64,000 nucleotides of DNA, from contig NZ_BMWB01000004.1 of the NCBI RefSeq assembly GCF_014651015.1, forward strand, positions 186,001 through 250,000, given 5' to 3'. The notes below the pieces were generated by a model. The model had not been told where the DNA came from, ran no database searches, and saw nothing but the letters and a program-made list of their open reading frames with translations. Both the position numbers and the translations under genes were made by a program. This stretch comes from Streptomyces xantholiticus (lineage in GTDB: Bacteria > Actinomycetota > Actinomycetes > Streptomycetales > Streptomycetaceae). How positions within the stretch are numbered: the stretch's first letter is position 1; each line of letters starts with the position of its first letter. Shown here in pieces: positions 37,429-46,200 of the stretch.

Positions 37429-38418
37429 TCAGCCCGGGCCGATGCTGCTGCCGACGCCGCCGCCGGTGGTGTCGCCGACGGGTCGGATGCTCGCCGCGAT
37501 CTCGTCCATCACGTCGAGCCCGGGCGCTGACGGGCCGGCGTCGAAGGCGAAGCGGACGACCATCAGCGCCCCGGTGCCCACGGGCGAGGGGAAGGCGATG
37601 GTCTGGACGTAGCCGCCGGGCCCCGCACCGGTGACGACCTGCCAGCGCACCAGGTAGCCGGCCTTGCCCGCGACCGCGAAGTTCTGCGACTTGAGGACCT
37701 TGTGGGACGTGATGCCGCCGTGGGGGCGGTTGCGGAGCCTGTCCTCCCCGTACACGGCGTCCGCGGCCCGCTCGACGTCCTGTTCGGCCAGGGTCTTGGC
37801 CGTGGCGTCGGGTGACGGGCTGTTCGCCGCCAGCGACGACACCCGGGCGTGCCGGCAGAGGGAGGACCCGCCTGCGGGGCAGTCGTAGGTCTCGTCCGTG
37901 TAGATCGTCGCGCCCTCCTCGAGGGAGCTGTCCGCGCGTACCCAGCCGTCCGGGATGGCAAGGGTGATGCCGTTGAGCTGGTCCTCGAGGACCGTGGCGT
38001 CCGCCGCATCGGTGGGCGACGGACTCGCGCTGTTCTTCGGGTCCGCCGTGGCAGGGGCCGTCTCGGCTGCGGTGCTCGGCGCGGCCTCGGGAGTGGACCC
38101 GCCGTCGTCCCTGCCGAGGAGCACGGCGCCGCCGGCGACCGCGGCGACGAGTACCAGGCCGACGGCGGCCAGTGCGATCAGCCGCCTGTTGCCGCCGGCA
38201 CCGTCCGCGGCGCCCGCCTGCTGCATCGGAACGGTGTGCGGCTGCGGTGGCCCGTACGACTGGCCCGGCCCGTACGACTGGATCTGGGCCAGGCCCTCCG
38301 CACCGCCGGCGGCCTGGGCCGCACGGGAATGCGCGGTCCAGGCCGTGCCGTCCCACCAGCGTTCGGTGTGGGGCGCCTGGGGGTCCGGGTACCAGCCGGG
38401 CGGCGTCGTCATGCTCAT
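37429..38418 (-). CDS. DUF2510 membrane-anchored protein
   Basis: A 329-residue protein starting with a DUF2510 motif (TTPPGWYPDPQAPHTERWWDG), the short Trp-rich element that in actinobacteria often precedes a membrane segment. After a Gln/Tyr/Pro spacer there is one transmembrane helix (about residues 80-102, LIALAAVGLVLVAAVAGGAVLL). The outer domain follows a Ser/Thr/Ala/Pro linker and has a probable disulfide (TYDCPAGGSSLCRHA) and a compact fold (ITLAIPDGWVRADSSLEEG) similar to the proteins around T7SS and lipoprotein domains. No enzyme motif is seen. The start at 38418 was preferred among three closely spaced ATG/GTG codons. Role unknown. Confidence 0.78.
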   Translation of the reverse strand: MSMTTPPGWYPDPQAPHTERWWDGTAWTAHSRAAQAAGGAEGLAQIQSYGPGQSYGPPQPHTVPMQQAGAADGAGGNRRLIALAAVGLVLVAAVAGGAVLLGRDDGGSTPEAAPSTAAETAPATADPKNSASPSPTDAADATVLEDQLNGITLAIPDGWVRADSSLEEGATIYTDETYDCPAGGSSLCRHARVSSLAANSPSPDATAKTLAEQDVERAADAVYGEDRLRNRPHGGITSHKVLKSQNFAVAGKAGYLVRWQVVTGAGPGGYVQTIAFPSPVGTGALMVVRFAFDAGPSAPGLDVMDEIAASIRPVGDTTGGGVGSSIGPG

Positions 38419-38449
38419 CACACCACCCTATGGGCGGCGGGGGGTCTGC

Positions 38450-39232
38450 CTAAACAGGGGTCACATAAGCCCCGGAGATGCCGCCGTCGACCAGGAAGTC
38501 CGTCGCATTGACGAACGACGAGTCGTCACTGGCGAGGAAGGCGACGGCGGCTGCGATCTCGTCCGCCTCCGCGAAACGTCCGGCCGGGATGTGCACCAGC
38601 CGGCGTGCGGCGCGCTCAGGGTCCTTGGCGAACAGTTCCTGCAGCAGCGGGGTGTTGACGGGCCCCGGGCACAGCGCGTTGACCCGGATGCCCTCGCGGG
38701 CGAACTGGACGCCGAGCTCGCGTGACATCGCGAGCACACCGCCCTTGGAGGCCGTGTAGGAGATCTGGGAGGTGGCGGCGCCCATGATCGCCACGAAGGA
38801 GGCGGTGTTGATGATGGAGCCCCGGCCCTGGCGCTGCATGTAGGGGATGGCGGCCTTGCAGCAGAGGTAGACGGAGGTGAGGTTGACCTCCTGGACCCGC
38901 CGCCACGCCTCGATGCCGGTGGTGAGGATCGAGTCGTCGTCGGGCGGCGAGATGCCCGCGTTGTTGAAGGCGACGTCGACGCTGCCGTAGATGTCGTACG
39001 CCGTCTTGAACAGGGCCTCCACCTGCTCGGAGTCGGTGACGTCGACGCGTACGAAGGTGCCGCCGACCTCGTCGGCAGCCGCCTTGCCCGCCGTCTCGTC
39101 GATGTCGCCGCAGACGACGTTCGCGCCCTCTGCGGCGAGCCGGCGCGCGGCCGCCAGGCCGATGCCGCTTCCGGCGCCGGTGATCACTGCGGTGCGGCCT
39201 GCGAGGCGGCGGCAGAGCGGGGTCTCGGTCAT
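38450..39232 (-). CDS. SDR-family oxidoreductase of the glnA4 cluster
   Basis: A 260-residue short-chain dehydrogenase. The cofactor loop TGAGSGIG is at residues 18-25, NNAG at 90-93, catalytic Ser 145 in NTASF, and Tyr 159 / Lys 163 in YTASK. An Asp at the end of the second strand (CGDID) predicts NAD rather than NADP. It ends DFLVDGGISGAYVTPV, typical of classical SDRs. It is the last gene of the operon glnA4-like / ALDH / SDR, starting seven bases past the ALDH stop, so it should act in the same pathway, perhaps on an alcohol or aldehyde intermediate. Names such as 3-oxoacyl-ACP reductase are homology labels only. Confidence 0.88.
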   Translation of the reverse strand: MTETPLCRRLAGRTAVITGAGSGIGLAAARRLAAEGANVVCGDIDETAGKAAADEVGGTFVRVDVTDSEQVEALFKTAYDIYGSVDVAFNNAGISPPDDDSILTTGIEAWRRVQEVNLTSVYLCCKAAIPYMQRQGRGSIINTASFVAIMGAATSQISYTASKGGVLAMSRELGVQFAREGIRVNALCPGPVNTPLLQELFAKDPERAARRLVHIPAGRFAEADEIAAAVAFLASDDSSFVNATDFLVDGGISGAYVTPV

Positions 39233-39238
39233 GGTGTC

Positions 39239-40630
39239 TCAGGCCTCCGTGCTGATGAAGACGTTCTTGGTCTCGGTGAAAGCGGTGAGCGCGTCGGGGC
39301 CCAGTTCACGGCCGAGGCCGGACTGCTTGTAGCCGCCGAACGGGGTCCAGTAGCGGACGCTGGAGTGGGAGTTGACGGAGAGGTTGCCCGCCCGGACGGA
39401 GCGGGAGACCCGCAGGGCACGGCCCACGTCGCGGGTCCAGACCGACCCGGACAAGCCGTACTCGGTGGCGTTCGCGAGCCGTACGGCGTCCTCCTCGTCC
39501 TCGAAGGGGAGCACGACGGCCACTGGCCCGAAGACCTCTTCGCAGGCGGCAGGCGCGTCGGGGGCGATGTCGGTGAGCACGGTGGGCGGGAACCAGAAGC
39601 CGGGCCCGTCGGGCGCGCTGCCCCGGATCGCCTTGGCGTCGTCCGGGACGTAACCGCGCACACGGTCCAGTTGGCTGCGGGAGATCAACGGGCCCATCTG
39701 GGTTCTCTCGTCGGACGGGTCGCCGACGACGACCGACTCCACGGCGGGGGCGAGCAGGCCGAGGAAGCGGTCGTACACGGACGCCTGAACGAGGATGCGG
39801 GTGCGCGCGCAGCAGTCCTGGCCGCTGTTGTCGAGGAACGACATGGGGGTGGCGGTCGCGGCGGCGTCCAGGTCGGAGTCGGCGAAGACGATGTTGGGGC
39901 TCTTGCCGCCGAGTTCGAGCGTCACCCGTTTCACGCGGTCGGCGCACTTGGCCATGATGCTCTTCCCGACCCTGGTGGAGCCGGTGAAGACGATCTTCGC
40001 CACACCAGGATGCTCGACGAGCGCGTTCCCGGCCACGTCCCCGGCTCCGGGCAGCACTTGGAAGAGGTGCTCGGGCAGGCCTGCTGTCAGGGCGAGTTCC
40101 GCGAGGCGCAGGGCGGTGAGCGGTGTGGTCTCCGCGGGTTTCAGCAGCACGGCGTTCCCGGCGGCGAGGGCGGGTGCGGTGCCCCAGGCGGCGATCGGCA
40201 TGGGGAAGTTCCACGGTGCGATCACGCCGACGACACCGAGCGGTTCGAGCACAGTGATGTTCATCCCGCCGGGTACGGGGATCTGACGGCCATTCAGCCG
40301 TTCCACTCCACCCGCCGCGTAGTCGAGCAGGTCGCGGACGTTGCCCGCCTCCCATCGGGCGTTGCCGATGGTGTGGCCCGCCTCGCGGACCTCAAGGCGG
40401 GCCAGTTCCTCGATGTGGTCGTCGACGACGGCGGCGAAGCGGCGCAGCAGCCGGGCCCGGTCCGCCGGGGCGGCGGCCGCCCAGTGCTGCTGGGCCTTCG
40501 CGGCGCGGGCGACGGCGGCGTCCACCTCGGCCGGTGTGGTCGCGGGGACGGTGCGTACGACTTCTTCCGTGGCGGGGTCGAGTACGTCGTGGTGCGCCAA
40601 GGATGTCGTGGTTGGCAAGGGGAGCCTCAC
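39239..40630 (-). CDS. aldehyde dehydrogenase of the glnA4 cluster
   Basis: A 463-residue NAD(P)-dependent aldehyde dehydrogenase. Catalytic Cys 273 sits in NSGQDCCARTR and the general base Glu 239 in TLELGGKSPNIVF; the cofactor contact GVIAPWNFPMP and the FTGSTRVGK loop are intact. The C-terminal FGGYKQSGLGRELGPDAL is the family ending. The GTG start overlaps the glnA4-like stop (GTGA); a longer frame upstream is a shadow. In a gamma-glutamylated amine route it would oxidise the aldehyde left after oxidation of gamma-glutamyl-ethanolamide or -putrescine, which fits the operon. Betaine-aldehyde dehydrogenase-like naming is also possible. Confidence 0.92.
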   Translation of the reverse strand: MRLPLPTTTSLAHHDVLDPATEEVVRTVPATTPAEVDAAVARAAKAQQHWAAAAPADRARLLRRFAAVVDDHIEELARLEVREAGHTIGNARWEAGNVRDLLDYAAGGVERLNGRQIPVPGGMNITVLEPLGVVGVIAPWNFPMPIAAWGTAPALAAGNAVLLKPAETTPLTALRLAELALTAGLPEHLFQVLPGAGDVAGNALVEHPGVAKIVFTGSTRVGKSIMAKCADRVKRVTLELGGKSPNIVFADSDLDAAATATPMSFLDNSGQDCCARTRILVQASVYDRFLGLLAPAVESVVVGDPSDERTQMGPLISRSQLDRVRGYVPDDAKAIRGSAPDGPGFWFPPTVLTDIAPDAPAACEEVFGPVAVVLPFEDEEDAVRLANATEYGLSGSVWTRDVGRALRVSRSVRAGNLSVNSHSSVRYWTPFGGYKQSGLGRELGPDALTAFTETKNVFISTEA

Positions 40631-41991
40631 ATGCGTTCGAAGGAGCGACGGAGCTCCCAGTCGGTCACCGCGGAGTCGAAGGCGTCGAGTTCGACGCGCG
40701 CCATGTTGCGGTAGTGGGCGACGACCTCGTCGCCGAAGGCGGCCTTGGCGATCGGGCTGGTCTCCCAGAGCTCGGCGGCCTCGCGCAGGGTGGTGGGGAC
40801 GTGTTCGTAGTCGGCGGAGTAGGCGTTCCCGGCGCACGCCTCGGGCAGTTCGAGCTGCTGCTCGATGCCGTGCAGACCGGCGGCGACGAGAGCGGCGACG
40901 GCCAGGTGCGGGTTGACGTCGCCGCCCGGCAGCCGGTTCTCGAAGCGCAGGGAGCGTCCGTGGCCGACGACCCTCAGGGCGCAGGTGCGGTTGTCGTATC
41001 CCCAGGCGACGGCGGTGGGGGCGAAGGACCCGGGCCGGAAACGCTTGTAGGAGTTGACCGTCGGCGCGTACAGCAGCGAGAAGTCGCGCAGCGCCGCCAG
41101 CTGGCCCGCGAGGAAGTGGCGCATGACGGACGACATCCCGCCGGGACCGTCACCGGCCATGACGTTTGCGCCGTCGGCGTTCTGCAGGGACAGGTGGATG
41201 TGGCAGGAGTTGCCCTCGCGCTCGTTGTACTTGGCCATGAAGGTGAGCGAGACGCCCTCCTGGGCGGCGATCTCCTTCGCGCCGGTCTTGTAGACGGCGT
41301 GCTGGTCGCAGGTGACGAGGGCCTCGTCGTAGCGGAAGACGATCTCGTGCTGGCCGGGGTTGCACTCGCCCTTGGCGGACTCGACGGTCAGGCCGGCGCC
41401 GGTCATCTCGTTGCGGATGCGGCGCAGCAGGGGTTCGATGCGGCCGGTGCCGAGGACCGAGTAGTCGATGTTGTACTGATTGGCCGGTGTGAGTCCGTGG
41501 TACCCGCTGTCCCAGGCCTGTTCGTAGGTGTCCTTGAAGACGATGAACTCGAGCTCCGTGCCGACGTGCGCCGTCCAGCCGTGCTCCGCGAGGCGGTCCA
41601 GCTGGCGGCGGAGGATCTGACGGGGGGCGGCGACCACCGGCGAGCCGTCGTGCCAGGCCAGGTCGGCGACGACGAGTGCGGTGCCCTCGTTCCAGGGCAC
41701 CCGGCGCAGCGTGGTGAGATCGGGGTGCATGGCGAAGTCGCCGTAACCGCGGTCCCAGGACGACATCTCGTATCCGTCGACCGTGTTCATGTCGGTGTCG
41801 ACGGCGAGGAGGTAGTTGCAGCCCTCGGTGCCGTGCTCGACCACCTCGTCGAGGAAGAAGGGCGCGGCGAACCGCTTGCCCTGGAGACGTCCCTGCATGT
41901 CGGGGAAGGCCAGGACGACGGTGTCGATCTCGCCGCTCGCGACGAGGGCACGCAGCTCGTCGAGGGCGAGCGGTGGTTGTCGGTCTGCCAC
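40627..41991 (-). CDS. glnA4: glutamine synthetase-like gamma-glutamylamide ligase (GlnA4-type)
   Basis: A 454-residue glutamine synthetase family protein. Class features are visible: GTELEFIVFKDTYEQAW and KGECNPGQHEIVFRYDEAL (metal-binding Glu), NSCHIHLSL (catalytic block), NSYKRFRPGSFAPTAVAWGYDNR and RFENRLPGGDVNPHLAVA. It lacks the adenylylation Tyr loop of true GlnA, and it is linked to catabolic genes. In Streptomyces coelicolor, GlnA4 (SCO1613) was described as a gamma-glutamylethanolamide synthetase, and the neighbours here (FadR-type regulator, ethanolamine-type permease, ALDH, SDR) match. The GTG start has AAGGAGG. It heads a coupled operon with the ALDH. Putrescine or another amine remains possible as substrate. 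Confidence 0.88.
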   Translation of the reverse strand: MADRQPPLALDELRALVASGEIDTVVLAFPDMQGRLQGKRFAAPFFLDEVVEHGTEGCNYLLAVDTDMNTVDGYEMSSWDRGYGDFAMHPDLTTLRRVPWNEGTALVVADLAWHDGSPVVAAPRQILRRQLDRLAEHGWTAHVGTELEFIVFKDTYEQAWDSGYHGLTPANQYNIDYSVLGTGRIEPLLRRIRNEMTGAGLTVESAKGECNPGQHEIVFRYDEALVTCDQHAVYKTGAKEIAAQEGVSLTFMAKYNEREGNSCHIHLSLQNADGANVMAGDGPGGMSSVMRHFLAGQLAALRDFSLLYAPTVNSYKRFRPGSFAPTAVAWGYDNRTCALRVVGHGRSLRFENRLPGGDVNPHLAVAALVAAGLHGIEQQLELPEACAGNAYSADYEHVPTTLREAAELWETSPIAKAAFGDEVVAHYRNMARVELDAFDSAVTDWELRRSFERM

Positions 41992-42069
41992 GGGATTGTT
42001 CCTCCTTGGGTCAGCCGGGAGTCATAAGGTATTGCTGGAGACCATTGCTTGGGAAGGGGAAACGGCGAG
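41992..42069. promoter_or_regulatory. divergent control region, glnA4 / FadR-type regulator
   Basis: The 78 bases between the divergent genes hold two direct repeats, ATTGCTGG and ATTGCTTGG, about 14 bases apart (around 42031-42052), and a CATAAGGTATT patch of lower GC. This is the only candidate site for the FadR-type regulator next to it. No perfect palindrome of the usual FadR kind is visible. Confidence 0.4.
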
Positions 42070-42807
42070 GTGGCGAAGACGGGTATGACGGGCGGGCCGA
42101 CGGACCGGCTGACACCGGTGCTGCGCCCGGTACGCGCGGGCAACGGCTTCGAGGAGGCGCTCGAACAGATCCTCCAGCTGCTGCGCCTCGGACTGGTCCC
42201 CGGCGGGGAGCGACTGCCGGCCGAGCGGGAACTGGCCGAGCGGATGGGCATCAGCCGGGTCACCCTGCGCGAAGTGCTCAAGGTGCTCACCGACCAGGGC
42301 CTGGTGGAAAGCAGGCGCGGCCGCTACGGAGGAACATTCGTGCTCCACCGCCCCGACAGCCCCGGCGAGGAGGAGCTGCGGCGACGGGTCGCGGGCGTGG
42401 ACGTCGAGGACACCCTGCGCTTCCGCGAGGTGCTGGAGGTGGGCGCGGCCGGCCTGTGCGCCGCCCACGGCCTGACGGACGACGGCGCGCGGCGATTGCG
42501 TACGGCGCTGACGGCGACGCACGACGCGCCCTTGCCCGAGTACCGCAGACAGGACACCCTGCTGCATCTGACGCTGGCCGAACTGTCCGGCTCGGCCTCG
42601 CTCGCCGCGCAGTACGCGGCCGTGCGGGCCACACTGAACGATCTACTCGACTGCATACCGCTGCTGGTGCGCAACCTGGAGCACTCGCAGCATCAGCACA
42701 CCGCCCTGGTCGAGGCGGTGCTGGACGGCGATCCGGACGCGGCGCGCGAAGTGATGAGGGAGCACTGCGAGGGGACGGCTGCGCTGCTGCGGGGCTTCCT
42801 GCCGTGA
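42070..42807 (+). CDS. FadR-subfamily GntR regulator of the amine cluster
   Basis: A 245-residue regulator. The winged helix shows ILQLLRLGLVPGGERLPAERELAERMGISRVTLREVLKVL, the GntR signature, and the C-terminal FCD domain holds the metal-binding pattern (LHLTLAELSGS with a conserved His and Asp, and HQHTALVEAVLDGD). FCD-type regulators respond to organic acids or related metabolites. It is divergent from the glnA4-like operon and followed 120 bases later by the permease, so it probably controls both. The S. coelicolor counterpart would be SCO1614, by position. The start is a GTG with GGGGAAA upstream; an ATG five codons on is the alternative. Confidence 0.88.
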   Translation: MAKTGMTGGPTDRLTPVLRPVRAGNGFEEALEQILQLLRLGLVPGGERLPAERELAERMGISRVTLREVLKVLTDQGLVESRRGRYGGTFVLHRPDSPGEEELRRRVAGVDVEDTLRFREVLEVGAAGLCAAHGLTDDGARRLRTALTATHDAPLPEYRRQDTLLHLTLAELSGSASLAAQYAAVRATLNDLLDCIPLLVRNLEHSQHQHTALVEAVLDGDPDAAREVMREHCEGTAALLRGFLP

Positions 42808-42927
42808 GGGGCGGGGTGGGGTGCGGCCCGGGGGTCCGTAACAGCGGCTTTACGCACAGGGCTTGCGTCGGCGCGCCAGTGCCGCAAAGGTGTCCGCACA
42901 AACCTTTGACCTGAGCCAGGAGCGACC

Positions 42928-44394
42928 ATGGCTGAAGGCACCACATCGCGCACCCCCTCCACTGCTCCCCCGTCGTCCGAACCCGAAGGGGACGCCTATC
43001 TGAACCGGCGCACCCTGCGCCGCGGCAGCGCCGGCTGGCTGCTGCTCACCGGCCTCGGCGTCGCCTACGTCGTCTCCGGCGACTTCTCCGGCTGGAACAT
43101 CGGACTGTCGAAGGGCGGCTTCGGCGGCCTCGCCGTCGCCACCCTGCTGATGGGCGCGATGTACGCCTGTCTCGTCTTCGCACTCGCCGAACTCTCCGCG
43201 ATCCTGCCCACCGCGGGCGGCGGCTACGGCTTCGCCCGCCGCGCACTCGGCACCTGGGGCGGCTTCCTCACCGGCACCGCCATCCTCATCGAGTACATCC
43301 TCGCCCCCGCCGCGATCTCCATCTTCATCGGCGACTACGTCGAATCGCTGGGACTCTTCGGCCTCGAGTCCGGCTGGCCGGTCTATCTCGCGTGCTTCGC
43401 GATCTTCATCGGCATCCACCTCTGGGGGGTCGGCGAGGCACTGCGTTTCAGCCTGGTGGTGACCGCTGTCGCGGTCGCGGCACTGCTGATCTTCGCGGTG
43501 GGCGCGTTCACCGAGTTCACCGTCGGCGGCCTCGACGACATTCCCGTCGACGACGACGCGTACGGCGCGAACTCCTGGCTGCCGTTCGGCCTGCTGGGCA
43601 TCTGGGCCGCGTTCCCCTTCGGCATGTGGTTCTTCCTCGGCGTCGAGGGCGTGCCGCTCGCGGCGGAGGAGGCGAAGGACCCGGTGCGCTCCATGCCGAA
43701 GGCGCTGGCGATCTCCATGGGCATCCTGGTGTTGCTCGCGCTGCTGACCTTCTTCGCGGCGAGCGGCGCCCGCGGCTCCGCCGCCATCCAGGAGGCGGGC
43801 AACCCTCTGGTCGTCGCACTCCAGGGCGACGGTGATCCCACCGCGCTGAGCCGCTTCGTCAACTACGCGGGCCTCGCCGGTCTCGTCGCCTCCTTCTTCT
43901 CACTCATCTACGCGGGCTCCCGGCAGCTCTTCGCCCTCTCCCGCGCCGGATACCTGCCCCGCTTCCTTTCCCTGACCAGCCGCCGCAAGTCCCCCTACCT
44001 CGGGCTGCTGATCCCCGGCGCGCTCGGCTTCGCGCTCGCGGCGGGCACCGGGAACGGTGCGCGGATGCTGAACATCGCCGTCTTCGGCGCGACGATCAGC
44101 TACGCGCTGATGGCGCTCTCGCACATCGTGCTGCGCCGCCGCGAGCCGGAGCTGCCCCGCCCGTACCGGACGCCAGGTGGCGTCGCCACCTCCTCGGTCG
44201 CCTTCGTGCTCGCGCTGTCGGCGTTGGTGGCCACGTTCCTGGTGGACAAGGACGCGGCGTTCATGGCACTCGGTGTGTACGCCGTTGCGCTGGCCTATTT
44301 CGCGCTCTACAGCCGCCACCATCTGGTGGCACGGGCACCGGAGGAGGAGTTTGCGGCGCTTGCGGCCGCGGAGGCCGAACTGGAACGGAAGTGA
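42928..44394 (+). CDS. APC-family permease, ethanolamine-permease type
   Basis: A 488-residue membrane protein with about twelve transmembrane segments. VVSGDFSGWNIGLSKGGFGGLAVATLLMG is characteristic of ethanolamine permeases (Eat, APC superfamily), followed by ELSAILPTAGGGYGFARRALG and the paired-helix core GIWAAFPFGMWFFLGVEGVPLAAEEAKDP. The cytoplasmic C-terminus is Glu/Ala-rich. CAGGAG is seven bases before the ATG. It overlaps the next gene's possible GTG (GTGA) and lies in the middle of the glnA4-like cluster, which supports ethanolamine uptake as its job, by family and context. Confidence 0.88.
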   Translation: MAEGTTSRTPSTAPPSSEPEGDAYLNRRTLRRGSAGWLLLTGLGVAYVVSGDFSGWNIGLSKGGFGGLAVATLLMGAMYACLVFALAELSAILPTAGGGYGFARRALGTWGGFLTGTAILIEYILAPAAISIFIGDYVESLGLFGLESGWPVYLACFAIFIGIHLWGVGEALRFSLVVTAVAVAALLIFAVGAFTEFTVGGLDDIPVDDDAYGANSWLPFGLLGIWAAFPFGMWFFLGVEGVPLAAEEAKDPVRSMPKALAISMGILVLLALLTFFAASGARGSAAIQEAGNPLVVALQGDGDPTALSRFVNYAGLAGLVASFFSLIYAGSRQLFALSRAGYLPRFLSLTSRRKSPYLGLLIPGALGFALAAGTGNGARMLNIAVFGATISYALMALSHIVLRRREPELPRPYRTPGGVATSSVAFVLALSALVATFLVDKDAAFMALGVYAVALAYFALYSRHHLVARAPEEEFAALAAAEAELERK

Positions 44395-44408
44395 ACGGAG
44401 TCGATGCC

Positions 44409-45104
44409 ATGGGCGCGCCGTCGGACCGGCCGCTGATCGGGGTCAGTACGTACTGGGAGGCGGCCGCGCGGTGGGGCGTCTGGGAGTTGCCCGCCGCGCT
44501 GCTGCCGGCCGGTTATCCGCGCCTCGTCCAGGCGGCGGGCGGCCTCGCGGCGATGCTCCCGCCGGACGAGCCGTCCCTCGCCGAGTCCGCCGTCGCCCGC
44601 CTCGACGGCCTCGTCGTCGCCGGCGGCCCGGACGTGGCACCGGAGCGGTACGGCGCCGAGCGCGAGCCCCGCACCGGCCCGCAGGCACCCGAACGCGACG
44701 CCTGGGAGCTGGCCCTGATCCGTGCCGCCCTCGCGTCCGGGACGCCACTGCTCGGCATCTGCCGCGGTATGCAACTGCTGAACGTCGCTCTCGGCGGGAC
44801 GCTGGTGCAGCACCTCGACGGTCACACCGAGACCGTCGGCGTCTTCGGCGAGCACCCCGTGAAACCGGTGCCGGGCACGCTGTACGGGTCGCTGGTCCCG
44901 GAGGTCTCGTCGGTTCCGGCGTACCACCACCAGTCGGTGGACCGGCTGGGGAAGGGTCTCGTGCCGAGCGCGTACGCGGAGGACGGGACGGTGGAGGCGG
45001 TCGAGCTGCCGGGTGGGTCGTGGGTGCTGGGGGTTCAGTGGCACCCCGAGATGGGGACGGACGGGCGGGTGATGTCGGGGCTGGTGGGGGCGGCGCGTGG
45101 GTAG
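44409..45104 (+). CDS. class-I glutamine amidotransferase, gamma-glutamyl hydrolase type (PuuD-like)
   Basis: A 231-residue peptidase C26 protein that should release glutamate from a gamma-glutamylated compound. The nucleophile Cys 118 is in GICRGMQLLNVAL; His 212 and Glu 214 are in VQWHPEM. AYHHQSVDRLG is another conserved block. It follows the permease gene directly. In a gamma-glutamylamine route it would perform the final hydrolysis, returning glutamate to the ligase. The ATG at 44409 has GGAG eight bases upstream; a GTG at 44391 overlapping the permease stop would add six residues and is the alternative. Confidence 0.88.
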   Translation: MGAPSDRPLIGVSTYWEAAARWGVWELPAALLPAGYPRLVQAAGGLAAMLPPDEPSLAESAVARLDGLVVAGGPDVAPERYGAEREPRTGPQAPERDAWELALIRAALASGTPLLGICRGMQLLNVALGGTLVQHLDGHTETVGVFGEHPVKPVPGTLYGSLVPEVSSVPAYHHQSVDRLGKGLVPSAYAEDGTVEAVELPGGSWVLGVQWHPEMGTDGRVMSGLVGAARG

Positions 45105-45209
45105 GGCCGTGGCGAACGGGTAGGCCTGCTCCATGCGAGTGGCCCGCGGCGCGGGGCGTTTCCCCACCCGCCCTCCCTACGCCCGGCGACACGCACCACG
45201 CACCAACGA

Positions 45210-46130
45210 CTAACCCCGCGTCAGCCCCAGCAGGTCCCGCGCCGGGCCCACCGGCCGCTGGGCGTGCGGCCAGACCGCGCGCAGGTCGCGTTCGAGGGCG
45301 ACGCCCTCGACCGGGACCCGCGTCAGGCGGCGCGAGGAGAGTTCCTCCGTCACCGCGAGCTCGCTCAGGACCGCAGGCCCCGCCCCGCTGACCGCCGCCG
45401 CCTTCACCGCCGTGGTGGAGGCGAGCTCCATCAGCGGGGCGGAGAGCCCGCCGTACCGGGAGAGCGCCGAGTCGAGCACCTGCCGCGTGCCCGAGCCCCG
45501 TTCGCGCAGCACCAACGGGGTTCGGGCGAGCTCCTCCGGCGTCACGGGGGCGCGGCGCCGCCGGGCCCATGCGTGGCCGGGGGCCGCGACCACGAACAGC
45601 CGGTCGTGCCCGATGACCGTGCCGTCCAGGCCGTCCGGAACGGCGAGGCCCTCGACGAAGCCGAGGTCGGCCTCGCCGGCCAGCAGCCGGTCCGCCACCG
45701 CCGAAGAGTTGCCCGCGATCAGCGAGACCGCCGTGTCGGGGCGCTGCGCCCGCAGCGTGATCAGCCAGCCGGGCAGGAGGTACTCGGCAATGGTCATGCT
45801 CGCCGCGACCCGCAGCCGCGAGTCGCGGCGGCCCCGCAGCGCCTGGGCACCGGCGTCGAACGCCTCCGCCGCCTCCACGATGCGCCGGGCCCAGTCGGTG
45901 ACCAGCGATCCCGCCTCGGTCAGCCGGGAGCCGCGCGGGGAGCGGTCGACGAGGGCGACGCCCAGTTGGCGTTCCATCGAGCGGACGCGGCTGCTCGCCG
46001 CGGGCTGGGTGATGCCGAGTTCACGGGCCGCACGCCCGAGGCTTCCGTGGCGGGCCACCGCGAGCAGCAGTTCCAGCGCCCCGAGGTCGGGCACCCGGTG
46101 GGTCAGCGGCACTCGTGGCTCTTCGCTCAT
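45210..46130 (-). CDS. LysR-family transcriptional regulator
   Basis: A 306-residue LysR regulator. The winged helix reads LELLLAVARHGSLGRAARELGITQPAASSRVRSME, followed by a linker helix and the effector domain (RLRVAASMTIAEYLLPGWL, GEADLGFVEGL, TPLVLRERGSGTRQVLD). The effector part resembles CysB/CbbR-like groups that sense sulfur or carbon compounds. It is divergent from the TDT exporter, which is then its likely target; TDT transporters next to LysR genes often export sulfite or dicarboxylates. A palindrome covers its start codon. A -10-like TAAGCT lies six bases before the ATG, so its transcript may be leaderless. Confidence 0.92.
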   Translation of the reverse strand: MSEEPRVPLTHRVPDLGALELLLAVARHGSLGRAARELGITQPAASSRVRSMERQLGVALVDRSPRGSRLTEAGSLVTDWARRIVEAAEAFDAGAQALRGRRDSRLRVAASMTIAEYLLPGWLITLRAQRPDTAVSLIAGNSSAVADRLLAGEADLGFVEGLAVPDGLDGTVIGHDRLFVVAAPGHAWARRRRAPVTPEELARTPLVLRERGSGTRQVLDSALSRYGGLSAPLMELASTTAVKAAAVSGAGPAVLSELAVTEELSSRRLTRVPVEGVALERDLRAVWPHAQRPVGPARDLLGLTRG

Positions 46131-46146
46131 AAGACCAGCTTATGAG
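46126..46146. promoter_or_regulatory. palindrome at the LysR start, probable operator
   Basis: CTCATAAG and CTTATGAG form a perfect 8-base inverted repeat around ACCAG, and include the LysR ATG (46130). It is AT-rich in a GC-rich region and lies between the divergent LysR and TDT genes, as expected for an autoregulatory LysR site. Confidence 0.55.
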
Positions 46147-46200
46147 GCGATAGGGGCAAGCTCGCTGGTGGGGGGCGGTCGTCTGGGCGAGCGTGGTGCC

